A stretch of 64,000 nt of DNA, from NCBI GenBank assembly GCA_000708835.1, contig DF236964.1, positions 1-64,000 on the forward strand. The letters run 5' to 3'. The position numbers and the translations under genes were made by a program. The notes beneath the pieces are model-generated. The model saw only the letters and a list, made by a program, of their open reading frames with translations. It did no database searches and was not told the origin of the DNA. Source of the stretch: Klebsormidium nitens. Lineage: Eukaryota > Streptophyta > Klebsormidiophyceae > Klebsormidiales > Klebsormidiaceae. Numbering within the stretch: position 1 is the first letter of the stretch; each line of letters starts with the position of its first letter. This document shows, one piece after another, positions 35,463 to 46,400 of the stretch.

Positions 35463-38400
35463 TTAACCCGGGTACGGCCGGCTGCCCAGCTGCGCCGTCA
35501 GCGGCTCAAGCTGGTCCCTAAGAAAGGCATATGCCGCGTCCGTACTTCCCGCCACAAACCGGACCACTAACGCTTCCCCTCCGGCGACCTTGCTAAATGA
35601 AAGAGACAAAAGGCCCTGTACACTAGCGTCCGCAGCCTCCGCTTTCGGACGACTCCCCACCGGTCCGTTCGTTCCGCCGGACGCCCTACTGCTATTGACG
35701 AACGAGCCGTTTGTTCCGCCGGAAGGACCCTCCGTTCCGCCTGAAACTCCAATCTTTCCGCTGGAAGGTCTATCCCTTTCGCTGGACGCTCCGTCCTGTC
35801 CTCCAGACGCTCCGTTGTTTCCGCCGGACGGCTGTTCCGTTCCGCCGGACGATGGAAGTGCTTTGCCGGACGTTCCGCTCGTTAGGCCGGACGCTCCAAC
35901 CATTCCGCTGTGGGCGGCACGTGCCGCAGCGAGGGCTCTGCTTTTCTGGAGGGCGACCATGCGCACTGGAAGTTGGTGCTCCAGTCGCCGTATCGTTTCT
36001 TTCACACGGGGCCTGCACGAATCAAAAACGGGAGATCAGAATCTTTCGTCAGGCGTAGCATGCTAGAAGGGTTACAACGTCTGATTCGTTTCGTAAGACC
36101 CGCGGGAAATTTTTAAAAAGCTGACTTTTACAACTAGGCTGGGCCCACTCGGAAACACTTTAGTCCGAGGACTTGCAATGTTTCGAAGAAGCGTGCCAAC
36201 ACCTTCATGGGCGACAAAGGATACGTCACGACCTACCGCTGCAAACCCACATAATCCAGAACAGATTCATTTCCTACTACCACTTCCCTTTGACTAGTTC
36301 TTTGCTCAGAACCCTTGATTTTATGCCGACGCTCAGCCGGATAATGACACGTGGCGCAGCACCGCTCACCCGATCAGCAGCATCATGCCAAGCACGTGCG
36401 CTCCCGCCATCCGATTCTTGACAGAGAGCCCCCGCCCGTTTTCCAGTCGCAGCTGCAAGACAACGGTGAGAGTGCGAGGACTGAGGACGATTGGCTTTTC
36501 AAGGAAACGAGGACCCTTGCGATTGCATTTTGGCTGCGGCAATGAGTGCGGAAGAACGGAAAGACAGCAAATGCGTGATTGAGTAGGAAAGAGAAGTGCA
36601 GGTTTACATTAGTCAGGTTGCGATCAAATGTGGAACGATGTGCGAGAAACATTTCGATGTCTTTCGACTGCGTGCACTCGATACTCATCTAAGAAGCCAG
36701 AGTTTGCGAGCGAAGAGAACACGCTGAAGGCTGAACCTCTTCAATCCACATTGGGATAACCCCCTCGCAAGCCGCGCGTTTGTCTACATCAGAATCCATT
36801 GCTACCTCACCCTAACGTACTCCTCATGAGCCCTCCTTTTCAGCTTCAGACCCACTTTACCCAGCCATAGGGATTCCCTTCGATTCATCCGTTCTGCCGC
36901 TTCGATCGAGCAAACGTCAACCAAAAAAACCAATACTCTGCTCTGGCAATCTCTCACTCTTACGCCCGAGGATTTACCTTATCCAGTAGCACGGGTTTCC
37001 CGTCCCGGTAGATCCGGTTCGCCGTCTCGAACGTGCTAAACCCCCAAACCTCGTCGCGCTGCCGGCGGCCGCTCGTCATCCAGTCGACGAGAACTAGACT
37101 CGCGTCTTTTTCCAGGTGGAAGGTTTGCTTTTGAACGTACTGGCTCCGTGCGAAGGGCGTGACGGGGTCCGGGAGCAGGGCGAACAGTGAGCCGGGGGCC
37201 AGGGTCACCTGTCGCCGAAAACTTGACACTGTCAGCTTGTTTCCAACTACTTTTGATCCGGGTAGTGCGACTTGAATTCCAAGATTCATATGCAAGTGCG
37301 CTCTGCTCCGTAAGCAATTGCTCCCATCTGCACGGCTCTGGAACAGCCGCTACATACATGTGTCCTCTTGGGATTTGACCACGGCATATTAAGGGCGCAC
37401 AGCATGGAACAGACAATCCGTTCTAGACCCCCTTGATTTATTGCGTCTGTCAGAAAGATTGTTGCTTTTCCCAACGGTTCTTGGGGGACGTCTGTTAGTG
37501 CTACTGGCAATTCCAACCTTCTCTAAAACGGCCGAAGTACAACGGGAAGGAGCAACGTTGGGAACAAACGAGAAGCCGATAGAAGGGCGTGTGCCCAAGA
37601 GTTCTCGAATCCCTCTTGAAGGGGTCTTTCATCCCGTACTTTCAAACAAAATGCACAGCGAGAATCCGACTTCACCTCCATGATTTGCTGCGAAGTTCTT
37701 CCCCCGTTTGAATGGTACACCTTGGAGGACGCTTGAGTGGTCAGGACTGCCGTGCAGGCCGCCCCGACGTCAACCCGGAAAGCGATGACGTCACCCTGCA
37801 AGGATGCGGCCTCAAGGGTCAGCTTAGATTTGAGAACTGTATTCTTCGGCATGAAAACAAACCACGCTTCCCAGAATCGCCCAGAACAATTCAGCGCTCA
37901 ACTCGGCCAGGTACAGAATCCCTTGGGAATTCGTTGGGTATCGTTCCGAACGAAGCTTTTTAACAAACAGAAAAAGGTTCACTAACTTCTTCGGAGAGGA
38001 TGGACTAACCGACAATTTCGCGAAAGGTACAATTGAAAAAGCCGAAGTTGGTTTGATTTGTCATACCAACGAGCCTTGACCTCCAAACCCGCAAACAACT
38101 TTGGGAGATGAAAGGACAAAATAGGAGCTTAGCAAATGATTCCGTTCACTTTCTGGAACGTTCATTTCTCAACTGCCTGACTTGAAAAGATGTACCACAT
38201 GTCAACTGAAGCCGACCAGACTATCACAAGCCCGCCGGGTCTGGCCCTGATGACGACACCGCTTTGCAAAGCATATTTGCAAGGCGCCAATGCAGTAGAG
38301 GTAAAATGGGAAGAAAATCTTGAGAAGAGGGAGCGTACCGCCACAATTCCTCCCCCATACTGCAGCATGTACACCCACACGGCATCCACCGATGCAGTTG

Positions 38401-38931
38401 CCACCTGTAGCAAACCAGCCATTGTGAGGAAATGCACGTGGAGAGTTTTTGCGTCAGAAAAAGGAGGGAAGCCAATACTTGAGCCTACGCAAGCTAGACC
38501 TTCTAAGTTTACATCGTGGTCTGCCTCTGAAACACCTTTCTTGCATGGAAGTAAGAAGGAAACCACATCATGCTTCGCCTCAAAATAACAGCGCGTACAA
38601 GGGCGCGAGAAGATGATCGTGGATAAGGATGCCACACAGAACTGAGGTCGGAAAGTCAAGTTGGAAAATAGCCACCGCTTTCTTTCTATTCTTTACTTTA
38701 CTCCTAGAGAACACATTGCGCAGCAAACTGAGAAGCGGGACGCAAAGTGCTTCCAACCTCGGCTGAAGTAAAGGACGACTCAGCAAATCGAGAGACGTGT
38801 TAAGAGTAACGGGTAGTGCGTACCTTGGTCGGGACCATGAACTTGAGGGGGATCGTTGCGAACACCCTCGCCGCGACAGTCTTCCCGCCCTCCCGGCTAA
38901 AGGCCAACTGGCCCCACTGCGGCCCTGCCAT
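35463..38931 (-). CDS. ureD: urease accessory protein UreD
   Basis: UreD is a scaffold that binds apo-urease with UreF and UreG during nickel insertion. Six exons in agreeing phase: 38824-38931 (ATG), 38339-38404, 37676-37795, 36978-37208, 36370-36452 and 35463-36012 (stop), for 385 residues. Family landmarks in order are WGQLAFSREGGKTVAARV with TIPLKFMVP, DAVWVYMLQYGGGIVAGDVI, TQASSKVY, then PGSLFALLPDPVTPFARSQY with LVLVDWMTSGR. LRLENGRGL and the C-terminal EALVVRFVAGSTDAAYAFLR follow. The usual length is 270-300 residues. The excess is a Gly/Ser/Thr-rich insertion of about 90 residues (repeats such as SGGTEGPSGGTNG) in the last exon, just before the final conserved block. It is the last gene of the minus-strand urease array, 205 bp after ureF. 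Confidence 0.92.
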
Positions 38932-39136
38932 CTTTTCCGGCGACCTACTACTCTTTCCGCCCCTTTACAGGTCGCCCACAAGCGGGTTAGCGCGGACAAA
39001 CCCTCCTCCTAACCCTGGAATGTACCACCAACCGATGTCAACCGGCGAACTGAGACGAGTAGATCTCAAACCTTTCCCGGAGAAGCGGCCAACTCGCTCA
39101 AAGACTTGCTGAACCCTGTTATCGTCCCAAACCCTT

Positions 39137-42100
39137 TTAACTCCGGAAGAGGCGCGAGAAGAGGCGGTCCTGACCCCCTTGAACGATGTCGAGCAGAGGG
39201 GCGGTCTGACGTGCGTCCTCGATAGGGCGGTCTGAGTAGAGGGCGGCGAAGGCTTCGGCTTGCGGAAAGAGCGCACCCTGCAGGAAATGACGTCAGACGA
39301 TGAGATGAGGCTTGATGAAAGCGGAGTACATTATGAAGCCGTTTGAAGAACGGGGCAGTCATTGAGATACGACACCAGCGGACGCATGAACCCCCTAAAA
39401 GCGGCCCAAGACACCGGGAGTCTGCACCGCTCTGCGCATCGAATTGGTGTATGGATGCAAGGGCCTTTAAGTCTCCGGCGCTCCGGCGGCAAAACGAGGA
39501 GTGTTCCGCCCTTAGACCAAGACGTATAGCAGTCCATCATGAAGAATCTGCAAAATGGGACCCTGGATTGATACAAGCTCCCCGCAGCACAATCTCTCCC
39601 GTCCATCTGCTCAAGACAGACCGACTGTCTTTAGGATTTCTGCTTTCTGAATCGCTTCAAGAGTCCGCGGCCTTACCTGCAGGATGGCCGCCTCGAGGGG
39701 CCCAATGAGGTTCAGCCGAGTCGCCGCTGACGTCATGTCGCGCAGCGCCATAAACAGATATGCCCTCTGCTCAGGAGATGGTGTGATTGATTCAAGGTCA
39801 CTTTCTGACAATGCACGAGACTGCATAACCTTCCTTAGTAAAGCACGCCACATGCGATACCTTTTCGTACGTTTCATGCACCTCCAGGCATTGGTTTTGA
39901 TAGAACAGAGAGCTTGCGGCGAGCTGGGAAAAGCTCTTGTTCGCATAGTGCAGTTGCCGCTTTGCAACTTGATTCTGAATCAGATACCTCATAGTATTCT
40001 GCTACTCACTTCGTGGTTGTCAGCAAAGATTTTCGCTTGACAAAGTCAACGGCAGAGACTATGCAACAGCCCACCATAATCAGATCGGACTTTACCAGAA
40101 GCTTCCAATCGTCCTCTGCGGTTACACATCTTCAAAAACCTCTTTGTCGGCCTTTCTGGAACTCTGCATGCAGTCTGTTTGCATGTAATTTACCAACTGA
40201 CCAGGCGTGTTGGCAAGACTGGTTGAAGCCGAAGCAGTGTGGGGGTAATCGAACAAACGCGTCGGGAACCAGCTGTCCTACCTGGGCTGTGGCGGAGCTT
40301 ATTCCCACCCGGCTGCAAACCACCCCAAAGACCGGCGCGTGGTGACTGCGGGCGCCGTGCGAAGCGCGGGTGTGAACGCGCATCTCCTATAGAGCAGGAC
40401 AAAACGTTTTCAGGGCAAATGGAAAAAGCTTCCGCCCTGACGGACGCATCGCCTGCTCTCAAGGCTTACCGTTCCAGAACTTTTGCGTTTCCTTACGACG
40501 CTTGCAATATGGGCGCAGTGCAAGCATCCGCTACTGCCTGGACATGGTATCGAACAAACACTTTTCCTCATGCTCACATGTTCGCAAGATTGAACCAACG
40601 AACCTCAAGATACGAATAAGGGATCACAAGAACTCCCGGATAATTTGAACCAGAAGGTGTTCGCCTGAAGCCTTTCTCATCTCCAAATCTTGACACCTGC
40701 CATTATGTCGAACTAACGCTGTAAGGCCGATGCATCGCCTAGTCGAATTCAGATCCCAGAACCTGAAACTCGCTTGATCCGTCCGTCCTGTGGAAATACT
40801 CGCCGAGGCGCACCTTGAAGAACGCAATGCCTTGGTGAACACCTGCCACCACTCTCAGCAGCGCGGCCCCCTGCGTGGCGGACGCTTCGTTTGCCACGTG
40901 GTTGGACAGCGTGGCATCCATCGCAGCGTCCAATTCCTCCCACTCCGAGATCGAGCCCACCTTCAGGGAGCAAGCAAAAGGAGTTTCAAATCACGCCAGA
41001 AATCTGCGCTGACTGTTGCGATGCGAACAATAAAATAGAAAGCATGAAAAAGCCAATGTGAAATGCTTCAAGCCGACCTTGCAAATGAAAGAAAAACCAA
41101 AAAATATAGGTCCAGAGTTGCACGTGGTTCTTCTTGAGCCACTCTCAACTCGCTAGAAGAGAAACGACGACGATGTCTGCTCGGATCCGAGGATCTGCAT
41201 GAGAGTCTGCAAGGAAAGACTGGCTTCACATCGGCCTTGATGAAACATTCCATGGGGAGGAACTGAGACGAATTGCGCAAGAAAGCCCCCTCGCCCCGTG
41301 CTTGCAAGCTTGCAGGTCTTGGTCGTTTTGTAGAGCGTGAGTTCTTCTCTGAGTCCCAAAATGCTACAGCGAAACACTGTAAATAGTGCCACCTCTCAGT
41401 CTTCCATGTACGATTGAAGTGGTCTCAGAAGTGGGTTAACTTCTGCTTGCGCATCTTCCTAAATGGCTCCTTACCTGGTACCCTGCATAAACAAACGGCA
41501 GCAGCAGTGCGCCAACGTTCTCCAAGCTGCTGACCAGAAAGTCCCTGAGACCGGACGGTCCGCGCAACAGCCCCGCCTGCTGTGCTGCCTGCAAGGGCGC
41601 ATGGATGACGTCAGCGGCAGAACGCCGTGCTGGCTTTGAGCACCGTGAAGAGGATGTCAGCGGCAAATGTCAGGCTGCTTTCGAAGCAACGTCAAGAACT
41701 TCATCATACAATCCTTCGCAGCAGAGTTTATGGGGTGCTCACGATTGCACTGAGCAAAAGGTCATTCACTCGGTTAAGTCGACTAGATGTTTAGGCATGG
41801 GGCAAACTAGGTGCGAGCTTCAGTGACACGCTGGCAGCAACCTGAGAGCTTATGCAGAATAGCGAAGAACATCCGAAGGGGCTTTTGAGTGTGTTGGAGC
41901 GGAAACAGAGGCGGAAGCTACCCGAGACGAACGGCGTATTTAGTGCAACAATGAAGGAACTCGGGGTTGAAACGGCTCAGTCTCAGAGCAAGGAAATTGC
42001 TGGGCCACCCTATTGGCGACCTTTGCCAGGAAAAGGCCGAACAATCAATGTTTTCAGAACCTATAGAAGCCATGTAGGATCCGCAACAGTCTTAGGGACT

Positions 42101-42389
42101 TGGGCTTCGAAGAGCAAAAGCATACCCAAAGCTATCCATCTTGAACCTGTCGAACCAAAGCTTACTTCCTCGAACCGAGTGAAACACCACTTACCTCCAC
42201 TCCCAAGGAGTGCGCGAACCCGCCCGTCGGCAGCAGCGAGTCGACCAGCTGCCACGTCAGCCAATCATTGGAACTGGGCCCCGGAGCTGACACGTGTCCC
42301 CCCAGTCCTGGTTCCGACCCCACGCTTCCGCCTTCTTCCTGCGCTTCCGTCACTGTAGCCCCATCTTTTAGAATTTCCGCGTCCCCCAT
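39137..42389 (-). CDS. ureF: urease accessory protein UreF
   Basis: UreF works with UreD and the GTPase UreG to load nickel into urease and is thought to check GTPase activity. Six exons in agreeing phase: 42195-42389 (ATG), 41475-41588, 40814-40960, 40282-40386, 39677-39766 and 39137-39277 (stop TAA), for 263 residues. Signatures are WQLVDSLLPTGGFAHSLGVE, LENVGALLLPFVYAGYQ, NHVANEASATQGAALLRV, HHAPVFGVVCSRVG, RAYLFMALRDMTSAATRLNL and the C-terminal TAPLLDIVQGGQDRLFSRLF. All are in normal order, and the length is normal for plant UreF. The N-terminal 40 residues are non-conserved. It lies 127 bp downstream of the octanoyltransferase stop, same strand. Confidence 0.93.
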
Positions 42390-42516
42390 CAGAAGATTCC
42401 TTTCTGCCCGTCAGTCACTTTTGACCGTTCCCTTTACTTGCGCTCCTCAGGTGACGTTACTGCCTTTTAATTGTTGCATTCGATTTGGATCCCGCTGCCC
42501 TACGAAACCCGCTGTT

Positions 42517-43173
42517 TCATGGGTGCTGGTAACCAAACACCCTGCAGAACGCCCGCATGCTCTCCCTCATGACGTCATCGAACCTCACTTCCGCGCCGCC
42601 GGTCTCCCTCTCAAGTGACGTCACCTCCTTGTCCGCGATCCCGCATGGCACGATGTGCTCGAACCACCCCAGGTCAACCGTCGCGTTTAGCGCTAACCCA
42701 TGGCTCGTAACCCCCCGCGAGATCCTCACACCCACCGCCCCAATCTTCCGGTCTTCGACCCAGACCCCCGTTTCCGCGGGCACTTTCCCGCGCGCTTTTA
42801 CCCCCCAAACCCCGGCAGTTTGCACCATAACCTCCTCTAAACCCTCCACGTAAGCCCGCGCGCCGATCTTGGCTTCATGCAGGTTAAGGATGGGGTAGAG
42901 GATGACCTGGCCCGGCCCGTGGAACGTGACGTCACCCCCTCTGGAGATGTGGAAAACTTCGGCACCTAGCGCGTTGAGCTCCTCCGGGGTTTTGAGCAGG
43001 TTATGGACGGTTTGCCGCTTGCCGACCGTGTAAACGGGGGGATGTTCGAGTGCCAACAAAGTGTCGGGGACCGACTTTTGGGTACGGAGGGAGAAAAGCG
43101 TTTCCTGGATGCGGAGCCCGGCACCATAGGGTATGCGCCCCAGGCGCATGATCTGGAGGGCCTTGTGCGCCAT
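42517..43173 (-). CDS. LIP2: octanoyltransferase (lipoate biosynthesis, LIP2 type)
   Basis: Transfers octanoyl groups from acyl carrier protein to lipoyl domains, the first step of lipoate cofactor assembly, normally in mitochondria. A single uninterrupted reading frame of 218 residues carries the LipB/LIP2 signatures: PPVYTVGKR, RGGDVTFHGPGQ (78-89), DRKIGAVGVR with the catalytic lysine near 143, SHGLALN (157-163) and PCGIADKEVTSL with the catalytic cysteine near 177. The length is normal. It is the only intronless gene among long multi-exon neighbours. A long targeting presequence is not evident. It sits between urease (stop 283 bp upstream) and ureF (start 127 bp downstream), on the same strand, with no known functional tie to urease. 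It contains three TGACGTCA palindromes in 360 bp, in different frames. Confidence 0.95.
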   Translation of the reverse strand: MAHKALQIMRLGRIPYGAGLRIQETLFSLRTQKSVPDTLLALEHPPVYTVGKRQTVHNLLKTPEELNALGAEVFHISRGGDVTFHGPGQVILYPILNLHEAKIGARAYVEGLEEVMVQTAGVWGVKARGKVPAETGVWVEDRKIGAVGVRISRGVTSHGLALNATVDLGWFEHIVPCGIADKEVTSLERETGGAEVRFDDVMRESMRAFCRVFGYQHP

Positions 43174-43455
43174 CTTGCTATGCTAAAATCCGTTTCCTAA
43201 CAATTCAATGGAGCTTACGCTTGAATTTACTAACTGGGGACTCCCGGCTCCTGTCGGAAGTGTAGTTCGCCGGGCCTGCTAGCTGACGAGAGCTGTTGCT
43301 TACCGCTCCAAATACGGAAGTACTCGTCATGTTTCCCAACCAAACCCTAGGTTACGTGAGCAATTTTCCCCGTGTGGATGTCTATCAGAAAGAGTATTTC
43401 AATTGAAGATATCTGCGCTACTTGTACCACTATTCACTACTGCACTGAACAGTGC

Positions 43456-46400
43456 TCAGAAGAGGAAGTAGTTCTGCGCCAGTGGCAGCTTCTCTGCCGG
43501 GAGACACGTGAGGGGGACGCCGTCCGCTGTGACTGAGTACGTTTCCGGGTCGACCTTGATCACAGGCAGCGCCGAGTTGAACTTCATGTCCTGTAAGGAA
43601 TACGAAACGCAACTGGATTCAGAAAGTGGGCAGCGAAAGCTGTTTGGTGAGGAGCAGAATCGATTTGAGTCCCGAGTGTACAGAGCGCTTGCCCATGGAA
43701 CGATTGAAGTACATCCGACAGAGACGATGAGAGGAGCAACTACTCTCAGACGAGCCTCTTGAACTTGGTCGGTCCAAGATTGGAGTGCCCTGCTTTCTGC
43801 AAACTCTCGATATACAACGAGTCGCAAGACCAATTGAGCTTTCTCGCCTAGCACCTGCTACGCTACAAGATTTCCATTGCGTCGACGGACGAAGCTCGAA
43901 ATCTGCAAGAATCGTCTTTCCCCACTTTCCGTTTGGACATGATGCAGAATTTGACAAGTGCAACCAATGATTCCTTGTCAATCCTCACCAAAGCAAAACG
44001 TCCAGATACGCCCGAGCGAACCAACAGAAGCAAAATTAACGTTAAGTAAACGTCCGAATCAGCTCACCTTCTTCGTGATTGTCCGACAGCCTTGGACTGC
44101 GACCGCCTCCTTCTCCAGTCCGTACTCTTTAGGCTTCCCCTTCTCGATCGCAGCCTGGCTCATGAACGCGAGTGACGTGGCGCCGACCGCCTTGCCCATC
44201 GCGCCGTACATCGGCCGCATCGCCATCTGCGACCGGTGTGAATGCGCTCGTCAGGGTGGTGTGAAGAAGCTCGTCAAGAAAGTGGAAACTGCTATTTCGG
44301 GAAGTTTCCTTGATTTTGCCTCAATTTTCTCGGAAAGGGATGCACTAAGCAGCAGGAATGATGAGCGGTAAGTGGGGAAACATAGACGACCGACCGACCG
44401 ACAGCCCAGGTCAGTTACACTTTCCGCAAAAAAGCAATTCTCACCGGCTGGGGGGTAGGAATGCTGGCGTTTGCATCCCCCATCTGCGCCCACGCGATGA
44501 TCCCGCCCTTGATCACCATCTCCGGTTTGGCGCCAAAGAAGGCCGGCCGCCACAGCACCAGATCGGCCAGCTTCCCGACCTGCGGACATTGACACCGGAG
44601 TTGAGGAAAGGCCTTGCGGAACGGGCTCAACACGGCCTTGGTGTCAAAGAAGAATTGCAACCATCCTGGATTTGGCGCCAGAGAAGGCCGGCCACAGCAC
44701 GAGATCGGCCAGCTTGCCGACCTGTGAATGTTGACACGGTCCAAGTCTAGCGAAAGCTTTTTGAACACGCTGAAGACGGCCTTAGTGTCAGAAGAAGGAT
44801 GTTGACCTTTTGAAGTTGACCCCTGAAAGAAGGCCGGCAGCCTTGGCGCAAAGGCCGCCAGCTTATTGACATCCAAAAGTAAGGCCAGCATACTTGTATC
44901 CCCTATTTCCAATGGTGAGGCTGTTGACTTTCACAGAACTTCGACACTTCAAGACTTACGACGAAAATTCAACAAAAGCTGGCTGTCAAAAGCTGCACGC
45001 CGAACCGCAGAACTTTCAATTCCAACCAAGAAACATCCCCAAGTCCATCAGCCCTAACACCCTAAAATCTCAAACCCCTAAGAATTCTAAGAAGCGCCAT
45101 ACTTCAGAGGACGACAATCCTGCAAAACCTTCTTCTTACTTCGGCAAAGCGGACGACGTAAACAACTTGGGTCATTCGCATCAGGTCGAAGGTGGGCTTT
45201 GACACGTACACTTGACACGTGGACACGAACCTAAGATTTTTAAACCCCCACACTGAGAATCTCAGAATCTTAAAGTGAAGGAATCAAACCCCTACCTCAA
45301 CAGAGCCGATGACGTGAGCAACCCCGTGCATGAGCGCCGGGTTGATGGTGTATTTGGACACGTAGCGCTTGACCCGGAAGTTGTCGTTGCCATGGTCCGC
45401 ATCTTCGGACAGCGCCCCGCGCTGGACCTTCATCTTGTCCGCAGTCTGCCACGTGCGAGTCACGACCTGCGTGGGCGAAAAACGGGCTTGCTTAGCGGCA
45501 GGAACGCTTACAGGGTCCAAGTTTCAGAGGCTTTCAATCTCTTCTTGCTGCACCCAAAGGTCTGAAAGGCCTGTTCGAGACCGCCGCAAGTCAGGGGCTA
45601 AAGCCCAGTCAGTCGTGCATTGCTTCATTAGGCAATTTTGATGGTCGTGTGAAGCTTTCGCTCCACAACCCGTTCAACTGAAAGCTTTGTCCAGATTGGG
45701 ATCTCAGGGAAGCTGGATTCAAGTACAGTTATACAGGCAAGACTTGGGATTGTTCCATAGACACAGATATAGTATGTCGTCAGAGTCTGGGGGCTTTTGA
45801 CTGGCACCGCTCAAGGTAGCTACCCGTACTACTTCCGGACTCCGTCCACATATAGATGTAAAGCTAGACCTTAGTCCGTTTGTTTCAACAAGGCCTGATC
45901 TTCCGCGATCGGTCATGTACTGTCAGCACTGGGAATGATATACGGACTGCAGCGGGTAAAGCAGGAGCGTATTCTCACCTCGCCGATGCGGCCCATAGCT
46001 TGAGAGTCCGACGACATGGTGGAAATCGCCCCCAGGTCGTGCAGGATATCCTCTGCGGCGATCGTCTCCCCACGGATCCGAGACTCGGCGAATGCGACGT
46101 CCTCTTTGGTGTTCTTGTCGAGGTGATGACACACCATCTGCGTCAAATTAGGCGTGAAAGTTCGTAAGGGGAGCTTCGTCATTGAACAATCACCCCAAGT
46201 TATGAAACTGAAGCCGTAAAATCCTAAAATCCTAGACCTTTAAAACCCTACAACCCCAAAGCCCTAGAACCCTAGAGCTGGTTGTGCAAGCGTCTGCGTC
46301 AGAATCCGTACAAAGACTCCTGAGGTGAAAGTTTTGTGCGAAGATCTGAATGACGTGTCGCAAAAGACAAGGTCCAAGCGGGAAAGTTCAGAAACTCCTG

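Noticed and set aside
35590-36066. Plus-strand open frames rich in Pro and Ser opposite ureD
   Set aside because: They are the complement of the Gly/Ser repeat in UreD. The minus frame ends in a conserved UreD block.
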